A stretch of DNA of 64,000 bases, taken from NCBI GenBank assembly GCA_029891385.1, contig CM057228.1:53159783-53223782 (forward strand), given 5' to 3'. Under the pieces are notes generated by a model. That model was not told the origin of the DNA. It ran no database searches and saw nothing but the letters and a program-made list of their open reading frames with translations. Every line of letters begins with the position of its first letter. Positions within the stretch are counted from its first letter, which is position 1. Of this stretch, positions 11,307 through 25,000 are shown piece by piece. The stretch is from Erythroxylum novogranatense. Lineage: Eukaryota; Streptophyta; Magnoliopsida; Malpighiales; Erythroxylaceae. Both the position numbers and the translations under genes were made by a program.

Positions 11307-13211
11307 TGTTGGACCCCGAATTTTTAGTGAAAATATCAAAATGGAATATGAGTTTATGTATGGCTTTGAATTATGAATTGCTATATAGATGGTTGTGAAA
11401 TTAGAATGTGAACTAAGTATGGATGATGAGTTGAGAAACCTTAAGCATAAACCATGGTTATATATGTAAGATAGGATGTTTGGTGAATGATAAGAGGTTA
11501 TTGAATATCAGAGTATATGAATTGAGGTTGAGTGTTGAAGGAATTCCAATTGGAAGTTAAATTGCTTTGAATGATGTTGTAATAGAGAAAGTGAAGTTGG
11601 GAAAATGTTAAGTTTTGTATGAGGATAAAAAATGAGTATGTTGATTCAAGGGAACTTCTAGAATAATTGAGATAGAATTAGACAAAGTTGTCTTCTTTAA
11701 AGTTGTAGCTTGTCCTTTTATCTTTCCAACGATACTAAGTATGCAAGTTTTCGAGATCGGAGTTGAGATTTATGCTAGTTACAAGCTAGGATGTCGTGGT
11801 AAACGAAATTCCCGAACCTTTATAGTTTGTGACGTGATCTCAAGCTCGAAAAGGTTGATTTTAGGTAAGATATGAGTATAGGAGAAGTTAGGATGGGTTT
11901 AGAACCCTTTGGAGGGGTCTTAGAGGGTGAAAATTTTGCTATACCCGTAAGTTACACGGTCTGCCCGTGTAGATTTACACTGGTAGTGTAAATCGGTAGC
12001 GAGAGCGATTTTCACCCGAAGGTTACACGACTGTCTTACCGAGTGTAAATTTCACACGGTCCATGTTTTGACCCCCATAACGTCCGAATTTCAAATTTTG
12101 GTCTTCGTGAAAGTTTATCCCTAGATGTCTACTTTCTAATGGTCCAAGAACGAAGTCAATCCGACATCTATAATGAAAGTTATGGCATTTGCGCCAAAGT
12201 ATGTTCGGTAGGAATCAGAACATGAACATGTTGAGTTTGTCAGGTCATAACTCCTTCGTCCGACCTCTGATTGAGGTGATTCTTATGCGTTTGATTCCTA
12301 AGACATGTATATATCTCTCCATGAAAATTTGTATCATTTGGAGTTGAATTGAAAGAGTTTGATTGAATCTTATGATAATCGGAACAATTTGTTTCCTTCC
12401 GATTTTGCTATCTTCCTTCCTCATCCGACTTTTGTCCAATTCTTTGCTTATAACTTTCCGTCCGACATCCGATTGAGTTGATTCTTGAAGCGTTTGATTT
12501 TTAAGACAATGAATTTCATTTTATGGAAAATTTGTGAATTTATGAGATTAAATTAACGGTGATTAATTTAATCAAAGTGAGTTGGACTATTTTCTGAACA
12601 TAGTTCAGTATTTTGAGAAATTTGGGATCTGTAGAGATCCGATTGAAGTGATTCTTGAGGCAAAATAAAATTAAGACATGGGGCTACAAGTCATATGAAG
12701 AAAGTAAATTTCAATTTTGCCCCTAAGATTTTTAATTTATGAATGGAAGTTCGGATTAGTGTGCAGTTTTTGGGTTAGGAACATCTGAAAGCATTTTGAG
12801 TATAACTTTTGCTCTGGAAATCGAAATGATGTGATTCTTATTTTGGATTAAACTAGAGACATAGATCTACAATTGTTATGAAGACATCGAATGTCAATTT
12901 TGGGATTAAGAATGTAAATTTCTGGATGGAAATAACGTGCTGGAAAATGTGTTAGAATATGAACATATCTGAAATGTTTTGAGCATAACTTTTGATGTAG
13001 TGCTCCGAATTGGATGATTTTTGTGGAATTATGAAATTAAGACATAGAGGAACATTTCGCTAGAAGGAAGTTTAGCAAATTCCTTCAAATTTATAGTGAT
13101 AAACTTGTCCTAAAGTAAGCATACATGAAACTAAAGTGTAAGGGCATATTGGGAACATCACTTAAGGAGTTAAGACCTTAGGCTTAAGGAGAAAGGCAAA
13201 TTGGTCTTTAG

Positions 13212-13243
13212 CCAATCATTTAAGTGACATGGCACTATATAAA
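13212..13243 (+). promoter_or_regulatory. Putative promoter inside the solo LTR (CCAAT and TATA)
   Basis: CCAAT at 13212-13216 is followed 20 bases later by TATATAAA at 13236-13243, then a purine-rich leader full of GAGAGAAAGA. Spacing and order are those of a plant RNA polymerase II core promoter. This would place the U3/R border near 13270. Confidence 0.5.
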
Positions 13244-14238
13244 GCACATTTCTGTCATTTTAGAAAAGGCAACCCACGAAATTTGAGAGAGAAAAGAAGA
13301 GAGAATGAGAGAAAGGGGAAATCGGCAATGGAGAAGAAGAAGAGAGAAAGGATGGCTAGGGTTTCGATTTTATGGGGCTTTCAAGAGTGATTTTCCGTTG
13401 CTTCTAAAGGAAAAAGATGGATGAAGTCAAGAACTTCCTAAGGAACAAGGAGAAATTTGAAAATGAGGAAGATGAAGGTAAGTGATGGTTTTTAAGCCTT
13501 GAGTTTTTCTTGGATTTTTGGTTGTTTTAGCACGGAAATGATATGGGTTTTTGGATTTTGAAGTTAATTTTGATGATTAAGTCTTGGGTTATGTTTAATT
13601 TTGGATGAGAATTACTTAGGGTTTATGCCTAAATTTTGAGATTTGAGGATTTTGGAAGTTCTTGATTTAGATGTCTTGATATGAGTATGGGTTTGTGATT
13701 TATGTAATCAATTTTGAAAATCATGATTTTTATGAAGTGAAATTTGGGTTAATTTGATTTAGGGAATTTGAGATTGGGAGAAAAAAGAAAGGCTTTGGAG
13801 AATTGAAGCTCTAATCAAGCTCCAAGCATGGATATGAGGTGGGTTTCATGTTTATAGTTGAATAATAAGCCATTAAAGATTTTCCCAAATTGAGAGAATA
13901 AAATGATTTCAAATATTTTATGATTGTGCATATGTTGTTTAAAAATGATTTAAAGATTTGGTTTATATGTGTTCATATACCCCATGAATTGGATTTGAAT
14001 GGTTATGAGCAAATGCTTGTATATGCATTGTATGTGACTTGTTCGCATATTTGTTATGTTGATATGATGTATATCATGATGATTAAACCATAGAAATGTG
14101 ATTATGTAATGTTATGTATGAATGAATGCTTGACATTTGGATAAGAATGTATGCCATTGAATGAAATCATGGCATTTTGTTATATAAACATTTGAATTGG
14201 ATTATATGCTTTTTTTGGGCTGAGAGGAACCGTTTCGA

Positions 14239-14375
14239 GTCACGTGCACGTCGACGTCAAAGCCTTATCCTGTTTGCCCGCTTGTGGCCCACGAGATTCA
14301 AAAATGGACTCGTTTTGTTCACGGAGTAAACTTCGGTTTCTCTGTTTTGTTCACGGAACCCTCGAGCCAAATTGT
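14239..14375 (+). repeat. ACGT-cluster and 32-bp tandem module in solo LTR
   Basis: GTCACGTGCACGTCGACGTC at 14239-14258 packs a G-box and further ACGT cores. A 32-bp unit with core GTTCACGG then repeats (14312-14343, partial second copy from 14344), followed by CTCGAGCCAA. The nested element's LTRs carry the same module. Confidence 0.6.
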
Positions 14376-15489
14376 GTGTGCATTAGCATTTTTGTTGGGC
14401 CCCGATTCGCATGAAGCATGTTTAAATTATGTTAAGGCACGTTTGATTTATTTTGCGATTTTAGTTTGAGAATTTTAATTTGGTTGGAATAAATTGAGGA
14501 TTTTATTGTGAAGGTTATGATTATTAAATGAAGGGATTTAGTGAAATTCGATTTGTTGAGAAATTTTTATTTTGTGATGAATGGTTAGTAGTAAAAAGAA
14601 TTATATGAATTGAGGGTCTTACGAATTTAGGTGATTGAGATTGTGTGGATTTAGTTCAATTAGAGCTTTATTAAATTGTTGATAATGAGGAAGATATAAA
14701 TGTTTTGAAGGCTTAAGGTTTAGTAAGATGGGCCTTGTAATCTTTATATGCTATTAAATGGAGAAGAAAAGAAGAAATTGGGCTAGGTCCATTTTAAATT
14801 GTAAATAAATAAAGAGTAAAGGAAGTATGGGCTAAGGTCCATTTTCATTGCAAGTAAATGAGAAAGATAGAAGCTTGGGCTTGTAGCCCTTTTAAATGTC
14901 ATTTGCATAAAGAAAGAAGGACTTTTATGGTGGGTTGTAGGGGGCCCACGAAATTTTTAAGTTGGAAGGAGGGAAAGTTTGAAATTTTGGGAAAGTTTAA
15001 GTTAGAAGAAGGGAAAGTTGGACATTTGGGCTTTTAAGAGGGAGCCCACGAAAATTTAAGTTGGAAGGAGGGAAAATAAAAATTTTGGAAAGGTTATAAG
15101 GAGGGAAACTACTTGGGCTTGAAGACTTGGGCTTAGGGTTTAAGTTAAAGAGTTAGGTTAATGAAGAGTTAGGGTTTAAGTTAAGGAAGCTTAGGAATTA
15201 GAAGTAACCAACGAAAATTTAAAGAAGAAAGGAAGTGATGTCGTTTTTGGCTTAGGGAATAAGAGAGGAAGAGAAGCAAAAAAAATTAGGTCATTTTCTT
15301 AGTTAGCCATCCGAAAATCACAAGAGAGGAGGAGAGTGAGAAGTTTCGAAAATTCGAAGGAGGAAGAAGAAAGGTAGGTTTTCAAAGCTTTAGGAAGGAT
15401 GGTTCATGTGTTTTATGTAAGAAGGAAGGACAAAGAAAGAGGTTCTCCATCTTTAGAAGCAAAGGAAGATTTCGTGGGTTTCCTACAAG

Positions 15490-17314
15490 GTAAGGAAATT
15501 CGAATTTCTTGGTTATATTGTTAGGGATTTTATCTTTCTTGTTTCATATTGGTGATTAGAAGAGTGATTAGAAGGAGATGTTGTTGGAGGAGAAAAAAAT
15601 CAGATTGTGTAGGTTAGGGTTTTCGAAAATTTATAAATTGATTTGTTAGAGTTTTGTTTTCATGCTTTAAATGGATGATTGGAAGAGGTTTTAGACAAAG
15701 AATGAGAAAGGAAAGAGTTTCCTATCATTAGAAATTGGTAGCGTGATGCCGTGGGTTTCATGAGGGAAGGAGAAGTTGAAATTTCATGGCTTTATTGTTA
15801 GGGTTTGTCTAATGGTGGTTTGAAGAGTGTGTTGTGAAGGAAAAATGAAAGAAGAAAAGTTAGGGAAGCTTAGTGAAAAAATCAGCATGCATGGATGGCT
15901 CTAGGGTTGAGAATTTTCGAAAATAATGGATTAAATTGAGAGAAGTTTGAGTTAATATATCATAGGAATGGTATAGGAAAGGTTTAGGTTAGGTTATGTA
16001 GGTTGAAAGTCAAGTTTTGTACCATTCTTGAAAATTCCAGCATTGGTATTTGATGTTAAATTGGGATTATTGTGCTTATGAAGGTGAATTGAGGTATTAA
16101 AGAAAAAGGGAAAGAAGAAAGGTAAGGGAGGTTTAAGAAAATCAGAATTTATGGGTCTCTTTAAGGCATGAGATTCTTGAAAATAATTGATATCATTGAG
16201 ATAGGTTTTGAGTCATGTTTTCCATTCTTTTAATTTTTCTCCAGCCTTAAATTCTCTTGGTAAATTGGGAATTTTTATTCTTGATAAAGGTTTAGAGAAG
16301 CTATTGGAAGTAGAGGAGAGGAGGTTAAAAGAAAGGTTATTGGTCCGAGAATAAAGCTTAAGGAAATTCAGGTGGGTAATGCGTTTATACTTTGAATTAG
16401 AGGCCAATTTGTGTGATTTTGAAAAAAATCAAGAAACAAAGTATTTGGTTGAAAATGTATGATTTTCGAATGACTAAATCCAATGTTTTTGAAATGATTT
16501 GAAGTTATCATCATCTGAAATGTTTCGACAAATTTGAGAAAGTTGAAGCTTATGTGACTAATTCGAAAGTGTTGCATTCTTTGTGTGATTAGATTATGTG
16601 TGATTAGATTATGCAAAGTGCATATTATGTGAAATTGTATGGCAAGTGAATGTTATGTGAAATTGTAAATGCCATTTTTGCGATATGACATAATATGCGA
16701 AAGTTAAGTTTCGAAATGTGCCTTCGGGCAATCCGATTTGCAAGCATGAATTATATGATTAGGTGTTTTGTTTGGGCGAGAGAGTAACGTCCTGTTAGTC
16801 ACGTGCACGTCGACGTATAGCCTTCTCCTGGCTGCCCGCTTGTGGGCCTACGAGATCCTGAGAAATCGGACTCGTCCTGTTTACGGTATAACCTTCTGGT
16901 TATCCATCCTGTTTACGGTATAACCTTCGGGTTATCCGTCCTGTTCTACGGAACTCTCGAGCCAATTGATTGTGCACAGCATCTTTGCATGATTATGAAT
17001 AGTGCATGTATTGATATATGTATTATGTGTCACATTCGGAAAAGGTGCTGCATTCATTTGATGAATTGTTTCAATTGAGAAGAATTTGAGATTTTAGAGA
17101 ACTAAGTATTTGAGGCTTAAACCTGGGGAATTATGAAATTGTTTATGATTATTTTGGGAAGTTGAAAATTTGAAAAAAAAAAAAGACTTGATAAATTTCT
17201 ACTGCGAAATGTTTATACATGGAAAATAAGTTTAAAAGTGTTTTTGCTTCTGTTCTATTATAAACTTATTACCCACGAAGCCGTCGAGCTCACCCCCCAT
17301 TTTTCCCTCCACAG
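15490..17314 (+). other. Putative intron inside the 5' LTR
   Basis: A consensus-like donor AAG|GTAAGG at 15490 and an acceptor TTTTTCCCTCCACAG| ending at 17314 are both kept in the 3' LTR (donor 23174, acceptor end 24993). If used, about 1.8 kb of LTR would be removed from transcripts. Splicing is an inference; only the sites are seen. Confidence 0.35.
16798..16945 (+). repeat. ACGT cluster and 32-bp tandem repeat, 5' LTR copy
   Basis: GTCACGTGCACGTCGACGTA at 16798-16817, then two 32-bp units with core GTTTACGGTATAACCTTC and a third partial unit from 16938. The 3' LTR copy (24478 on, units from about 24554) has lost the G-box through one base change, CACGTG to CACGTT. Confidence 0.7.
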
Positions 17315-19023
17315 GTTTTGAGCAAGAATTTGGGTCATCGCATCAGGATTGAGGCAACTCCGATGCATTTTGATGGTTTAGAAGTCATATGTTAGAAAAC
17401 TATATTTTAGATAGCATTTTGAAACTAAAGAAGTACTTTGTGTTTTGTTCTTCTAGACTTTGATGTATTTGGGCTAAAATGCCTTTGAAGCATTGTATTT
17501 GCTCATTTCTGTGAAAATGTAAGAGTTTGAAGTGAAAGTGTATTGTATATGTTTCCTTTAATATTTGAGGTGTCAAAGGTAAAGTGTATTAAGCATGTAT
17601 GATTGTATGTTTAGAATTGATAAAAGCAAAGATGAGATTGTATTTCAATTATGAGTTGGAAGTGAGCTGATGATTAGTTTGAGAAATGTTTAGAAATCTT
17701 AAGATTGTGATGTTGCTGCCCATTTGAGACAATTGAGTTGTTTTGGTAGTTGGATGATTGAAAATATGGAAGATTGAAGTGGCTTTATGCAGGTTTGTAA
17801 TTTGGATAAATGAATTTGAAGATTTTGGCTAGATGTATTTTTAGGGGAGATGTTGTCCAAATTTTCCTAAGTTTGGACAGCAATTTTGCTTAGGTTTTAG
17901 ATCTCCTAAACGGTTGATTTGGATTAAGAGATCTTCTGGAAGAATGTAGAACGTGTTAAGATCTTTAAAATGGTATAAAATGGGTCATTTTCGGACTTAA
18001 AATGAAGATGTTATAGGGTTTGAAAGTTTTCATATTTCTATTCGTGGATACTGTTCATTCTGCATTTTTGCAGAATCTTTAGAGGCATTTTTCACCTTCT
18101 TAGAGACAGTTTCAAGTTTTACTTTCTTCATAGAAAATGTAGCTTATCTTTTCCTCTTATAATTTGATGTATGATTTACGATGTTTGAATATGGGAGTAA
18201 GAAGTTATGAGCATTTGAAGATTGCTGTTACTGTTCATGCTGCAAAATCGCTGTTCCATTGGTTTTTCATTTTAGCTGAAACTTCAAGTGTATTTTTACC
18301 TCTCCTAATGATTGATTTGGCTTTTCCTTCCTTCATAAGAGTTGTAGATCATCTTTTTCCCTTTCCAACGAAGTATGGTATGCCTTATTTGGAGCTAGGA
18401 ATAAACAGTTATGAACAATTGGAAATTTGCTGCCACTATTCATTTGGTCAAAATTCTATTTATTTGGTTTTTCATTAGGTTGAAACTTTGCTACAACTCA
18501 TGACCTCCTTAATGGATGAATTTGTTTTTAAATCATTCTAGTGAGTTATAGAGTTTCCGTTTATGTTTCGATAGGCACTAAATCTTCAAAATTCGGATTT
18601 AGAGGTGAAAGGTTATAAAAATGCAAAGTTGGTTTTAAATCAAATATAACACCATTTTCTTATTTTCTTTGTTTCCTCTCCGTTTGACCTCCGATTTGCG
18701 AAATTTTTGAAGCATTAGTTAACTATTGAATTTTTCTATCCCTTTTTGGTTTAAAAAAAATTGAGTGTTGGGGTTGAAGTGGATCTATAAAGATCCGATT
18801 GAAGCGTTTTTTGTTTTTATTAGACCTAGTGGCATGAACTTCCATTTTAGCTAGGGAATTTGGCTTCTATTTTGGGCCCTAAGTAAATCAATTTTATTGA
18901 TGGAAATTAAGATGAATCTTACACGATGTGTTCGGAGGACTTTAATTGAGTTTCTAATTATGTATAAGTATGAAAGTTTTCGGATTAAGTAGTTGGATAT
19001 CCGATAATGGGTTCCAACATTTA

Positions 19024-19038
19024 TGGTATCAGAGCCCA
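19024..19038 (+). promoter_or_regulatory. Primer binding site (tRNA-iMet type)
   Basis: TGGTATCAGAGCCCA matches the usual plant initiator-Met primer site and lies four bases after the 5' LTR end at 19019. Confidence 0.85.
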
Positions 19039-22000
19039 GTAATAGGATCTTACTTGGGCGCATGTATTTGAGTTACGCGCATAAGCTTTTGAGGTGATAA
19101 AACGAGTGAAAAAAAGGATGATACTCTTTCAGGATATGAGGAAATGAAACTTTGTGGATAATTAGAGAAGCCCAATAGTAGGATTTTACTTGGACTATAT
19201 GTTTGTTAAGATTGAATTTGAGAGAATGTGCCAAGTGATTGTTTGATTTAGATGACGAGAATGATGATTTTACATGGGCAATCTTCAGATAGGTGTCAGA
19301 GCGCCAGTATTAGGAGCTTTCATGGGCACGTGTGTATAAGTTACACATAAGAAATTGTTAAGAGTTTGATTGATAGAATTAGCGAAAGGAGAATCGGTCA
19401 TGGGTAAATATGGTAATTAGAGATTCAATGCCATTATATTGGAGGTGTCGAAAGTCTTTGGTTGAGAATTAGAGTCTCGGATTGTTAAGTTGACGTCCTT
19501 AACGGTCGGATGATTTCGATCTCGATCGAGTGCGTGATCGACATTCCTTCGATGTTTGGAATGAATCGAGCACGAGTTTGATAGGATTAGGCATCGACGA
19601 TTTCAAATTGGTTGAGGAAAAGTAGGAGGACAAGTGGAACTTCATGACAATAGTAAAATTTTTGGGTTTTACGAAGATGAAATCGGAACCTATGTGGGTA
19701 TATGTTTATAATAAATGCAGTAAGCCATTTTGTTTTCGATACAAGAAAAAGTTAATGTTTTTCATTGCATCATGATTTTTGCATAAAGTGTGCCTAAAAT
19801 GCATTAAGAAATTGTTACCTAATTGATATGTGATATATGATTCACGCAATGAATTTTCATGTACACAATTGAATTAATGGCTTATAAATATATATATGCG
19901 AAGTTAAAGGGAAGCTAATATGAAGAGTAATGAGATTAGTATAAGTTCAAGAAGGTTAAATGGGTTGGTTATTGAGAGTATTTATGGGATGATCCACTAT
20001 TTGTGGTATCACCATATGAAAGTGTTCATGATGATCCTTGATGATCAAGGGATAGACTGAGATTTGTTAATAAAGTTAAGATAAGAACTTCAATGATAAA
20101 GAGAAAAATAATATCTAGGATTAATGGAGTTCAAGTAGCAAGTATGTAAAATAGCATTAATAAGTGGACAAGAAGGGATAAATTTGATGATGTCACCCAA
20201 GTATATACAGCAATAAGTAAGGTCATTTCTCCATTGAGTTTTGAATGATTTGAGCATTTTTAACCTTATGAGGATGATAGAAATAGGTCCTCCCGAGATA
20301 TTAAGAATAGTCGATACTATGATGATGATAGGTGATTTGATCAGGATTGCATGAAGAGTATAGATGATAGTACAAGAAAGTCGTCCTTCAAGAAGAATTT
20401 GATTAAGTTAGAATAAGTAGATCAGAGATTTTTTATATTAAAGATGATCATTGGAAAAACTGATCGAAAAGGAATAGTTAATGATTAGAAAGTGAGTGCA
20501 CTCCTGAACGGAGATTTAAGTAAAGAGATTGAATAGGTCATTAGAAGTATGCATTATGATGACGTAAAGATCGCATGAATGAAGTTCTGAAATTGAGAAG
20601 ACATTGATTTTTTTTTACGAGGAGCAATCATGTGAATTTGCAAATAAGCTACAATATGAGGAGAAATTAGTATGAATAAGTCAGCATGAGAATAAGTCCA
20701 AGTGAGGTATTTGAGGAAAGAAATCATTTGGGAAATAAAAGAAAGAGAGACAATGTATAGTATGGAGAAATCAGTTATTTACGGAATCATGAGGGCTAAT
20801 GAGGAGACACATGGAAATTGCTATAATTTGTTTATGTTAACACATGTCCAATAGCACTATGGTATTGGAGACCCACATGATCCAAGATTTAATGATGTAT
20901 GGAAGGATACATGAAGAAAAATGTTTAAAGCGTATGAGGAATGTAAGTAAGACGAATTTCGAAGGATTATATTGATGCAAACTATGTCATATGGATGTGG
21001 AGATTTTTATAGTGTACATTGATGATGTATAAAGGATTAGGATAAAATCCAATACAGCATGATAAAGTGAGTTTGACAGCATGGAGGCAATTGCAACCGT
21101 ATGAGTTGATAATTTGATACATGCTTTAGCATTGCTACATGAATAACTGTTTTGAAAATTGGAAGCCAATATATGTACAGGAACATCTGAGAAATGAGCA
21201 GGCATGTACAAATCGTAAACGTTTGGGGCAATCATTGAATTGAGAAAATTAAATATGAGAATCAGGAAATTTACATAACTATCGAGGAATTATGATTGTA
21301 CAAGTAAGAAATTCCAAGTGAAGCTAAGTTGTATATTCGATGCATTCAGAATAAATCCGATGTTGAGATTATCAGAACTAGAACAAAAAGAAGCATAGCA
21401 CGTGGGACTTAATTAAAGAGTAAAGATTGTGAATTAAATTGCGAGATTGAAATCAGATAATAGGAAGAATGATACATGGTAAATGAAATACGACATATAT
21501 GAAATGAAGAAAGGTGATTAAGAAAGGGAAATGTTAACAAGTACAATTGGTGACATAAGTTATGCAACCTAACAGGAATACATTAAATGTTGCGTAAGCA
21601 CGCAAATGTTTAAATTGATGGTTTTAACCATCAAGGATATGCTTAAGGCTTATCGTTGAAGTTCATAGGACCATGAGATCCAAGGGTAGTTCTAGATGAT
21701 AGAAGAAGTCATCGCTTTAGTATTATGGTAATGAGTAAGGCCTACAAGTTATAGAAGGCCAGAATTGAGAATCTTATTAATAGGTGAATATGATTGAGTG
21801 ATAAAACTTCAGTGAATTATGAAAGATGCATGTGTTTAAAGGATCAATGGCAAGAACATGAAAAATAGCAAAAAGAGGTATAAGAGTTAAGTGTGTTAGC
21901 ACATAGTCATTTAGCACGACCCTGATGTAAATCCTCACGTATAGGACAAGTTACCTCTGTGATACACTAAGAGCTACATGTTTATACTCATTATGAGTAC

Positions 22001-22064
22001 AAGAGGAAGTAAACCCTTCCCCACTAGATCGAGAAGATATGAATTTCGAGGACGAAATTCTTTT

Positions 22065-22077
22065 AAGAGGGGAGAAA
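22065..22077 (+). promoter_or_regulatory. Polypurine tract
   Basis: AAGAGGGGAGAAA sits directly before the 3' LTR start TGTTGGGCC at 22078 and would prime plus-strand synthesis. Confidence 0.85.
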
Positions 22078-25000
22078 TGTTGGGCCTGATTGCATGAAGC
22101 ATGTTTAAATTATGTTGAGGCATGTTTGATTTATTTTGCGATTTTAGTTTGAGAATTTTAATTTGGTTGGAATAAATTGAGGATTTTATTGTGAAGGTTA
22201 TGATTTATTAAATGAAGGGATTTAGTGAAATTGATTTGTTGAGAAATTTTATTTTGTGATGAATGGTTAGTAGTAAAAAGAATTATATAAATTGAGGGTC
22301 TTACTTAATTTAGGTGATTGAGATTGTGTGGATTTAGTTCAATTAGAGCTTTATTAAATTGTTGATAATGAGGAAGATATAAATGTTTTGAAGGCTTAAG
22401 GTTTAGTAAGATGGACCTTGTAATCTTTATATGCTATTAAATGGAGAAGAAAAGAAGAAATTGGGCTAGGTCCATTTTAAATTGTAAATAAATGAAGAGT
22501 AAAGGAAGTATGAGCTAAGGTCCATTTTCATTGCAAGTAAATGAGAAAGATAGAAGCTTGGGCTTGTAGCCCTTTTAAAATGTCATTTGCATAAAGAAAG
22601 AAGGACTTTTATGGTGGGTTGTAGGGGGCCCACGAAATTTTTAAGTTGGAAGGAGAGAAAGTTTGAAATTTTGGGAAAGTTTAAGTTAGAAGGAGGGAAA
22701 GTTGGACATTTGGGCTTTTAAGAGGGAGCCCACGAAAATTTAAGTTGGAAAGAGGGAAAGTGAAAATTTTGGAAAGGTTATAAGGAGGGAAACTACTTGG
22801 GCTTGAAGACTTGGGCTTAGGGTTTAAGTTAAAGAGTTAGGTTAATGAAGAGTTAGGGTTTAAGTTAAGGAAGCTTAGGAATTAGAAGTAACCAACGAAA
22901 ATTTAAAGAAGAAAGGAAGTGATGTCGTTTTTGGCTTAGGGAATAAGAGAGGAAGAGAAGCAAAAAAAATTAGGTCATTTTCTTAGTTAGCCATTCGAAA
23001 ATCACAAGAGAGGAGGAGAGTGAGAAGTTTCGAAAATTCGAAGGAGGAAGAAGAAAGGTAGGTTTTCAAAGCTTTAGGAAGGATGGTTCATGTGTTTTAT
23101 GTAAGAAAGAAGGACAAAGAAAGAGGTTCTCCATCTTTAGAAGCAAAGGAAGATTTCGTGGGTTTCCTACAAGGTAAGGAAATTCGAATTTCTTGGTTAT
23201 ATTGTTAGGGATTTTATCTTTCTTGTTTCATATTGGTGATTAGAAGAGTGATTAGAAGGAGATGTTGTTGGAGGAGAAAAAAATCAGATTGTGTAGGTTA
23301 GGGTTTTCGAAAATTTATAAATTGATTTGTTAGAGTTTTGTTTCCATGCTTTAAATGGATGATTGGAAGAGGTTTTAGAGAAAGAATGAGAAATGAAAGA
23401 GTTTCCTATCATTAGAAATTGGTAGCGTGATGCCGTGGGTTTCATGAGGGAAGGAGAAGTTGAAATTTCATGGCTTTATTGTTAGGGTTTGTCTAATGGT
23501 GGTTTGGAGAGTGTGTTGTGAAGGAAAAATGAAAGAAAAGTTAGGGAAGCTTAGTGAAAAAAATCAGCATGCATGGATGGCTCTAGGGTTGAGAATTTTC
23601 GAAAATAATGGATTAAATTGAGAGAAGTTTGAGTTAATATATCATAGGAATGGTATAGGAAAGGTTTAGGTTAGGTTATGTAGGTTGAAAGTCAAGTTTT
23701 GTACCATTCTTGAAAATTCCAGCATTGGTATTTGATGTTAAATTGGGATTATTGTGCTTATGAAGGTGAATTGAGGCATTAAAGAAAAAGGGAAAGAAGA
23801 AAGGTAAGGGAGGTTTAAGAAAATCAGAATTTATGGGTCTCTTTAAGGCACGAGATTCTTGAAAATAATTGACATCATTGAGATAGGTTTTGAGTCATGT
23901 TTTCCATTCTTTTAATTTTTTTCCAGCCTTAAATTATCTTGGTAAATTGGGAATTTTTATGCTTGATGAAGGTTTAGAGAAGCTATTGGAAGTAGAGGAG
24001 AGGAGGTTAAAAGAAAGGTTATTGGTCCGAGAATAAAGCTTAAGGAAATTCAGGTGAGTAATGCGTTTATACTTTGAATTAGAGGCCAATTTGTGTGATT
24101 TTGAAAAAAATCAAGAAACAAAGTATTTGGTTGAAAATTTATGATTTCGAATGACTAAATCCAATGTTTTTGAAATGATTTGAAATTATCATCATCTGAA
24201 ATGTTTCGACAAATTTGAGAAAGTTAAAGCTTATGTGACTAATTCGAAAGTGTTGCATTCTTTGTGTGATTAGATTATGTGTGATTAGATTATGTAATGT
24301 GCATATTATGTGAAACTGTATGGCAAGTGAATGTTATGTGAAATTGTAAATGCCATTTTGCGATATGACATAATATGCGAAAGTTAAGTTTTGAAATGTG
24401 CCTTCGGGCAATCCGATTTGCAAGCATGAATTATATGATTATGTGTTTTGTTTGGGCGAGAGAGTAACGTCCTGTTAGTCACGTTCACGTCGACGTATAG
24501 CCTTCTCCCGGCTGCCCGCTTGTGGCCTTACGAGATCCTGAGAAATCGGACTCGTCCTGTTTATGGTATAACCTTCTGGTTATCCGTCCTGTTTACGGTA
24601 TAACCTTCGGGTTATCCGTCCTGTTCTACGGAACTCTCAAGCCAATTGATTGTGCACAGCATCTTTGCATGATTATGAATAGTGCATGTATTGATATATG
24701 TATTATGTGTCATATTCGAAAAAGGTGCTGTATTCATTTGATGAATTGTTCCAATTGAGAAGAATTTGAGATTTTGAAGAACTAAGTATTTGAGGCTTAC
24801 GCCTGGGGAATTATGAAATTGTTTATGATTATTTTGGGAAGTTGAAAATTTGAAAAAAAAGAGACTTGATAAATTTCTACTGCGAAATGTTTATACATGA
24901 AAAATAAGTTTAAAAGTGTTTTTGCTTCTGTTCTATTATAAACTTATTACCCACGGAGCCGTCGAGCTCACCCCCCCATTTTTCCCTCCACAGGTTTTGA

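Larger units (their letters stand above)
14393..19019 (+). repeat. 5' LTR (4627 bp) of the nested gypsy-type element
   Basis: It runs from TGTTGGGCCCCG to GGTTCCAACA. It contains the ACGT cluster at 16798-16817, 32-bp tandem units at 16874-16905 and 16906-16937, and the TTACCCAC..CTCACCCCCC..CACAGG block ending at 17314. It also has a near-palindrome GGATCTATAAAGATCCG near 18781. Short frames such as 18164-18478 recur in the other LTR and show no protein family. Confidence 0.9.
19020..22077 (+). pseudogene. Eroded interior of the nested gypsy-type element
   Basis: No frame longer than 82 codons exists and no domain is intact. A frame at 21006-21029 reads FIVYIDDV and then hits a stop. This resembles the FIDDIL catalytic box of gypsy RT, so the interior is probably a decayed pol rather than foreign filler. 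The segment ends with the pre-PPT hallmark. Either the element moved using proteins of a relative, or it decayed after insertion; the similarity of the LTRs favours the first. Confidence 0.5.

Noticed and set aside
11940..12070. Palindrome array like the GTCGAC ones (TTACACGG / GTGTAAAT repeats in the solo LTR)
   Set aside because: The units are related but not palindromic and too few to call an array; kept only as a possible degenerate relative.
18164..18478. 104-codon open frame, present also at 25843-26157
   Set aside because: Both copies lie at the same place in the two LTRs of one element, show no known motif and no codon-like pattern of change; they are chance frames in a duplicated LTR.
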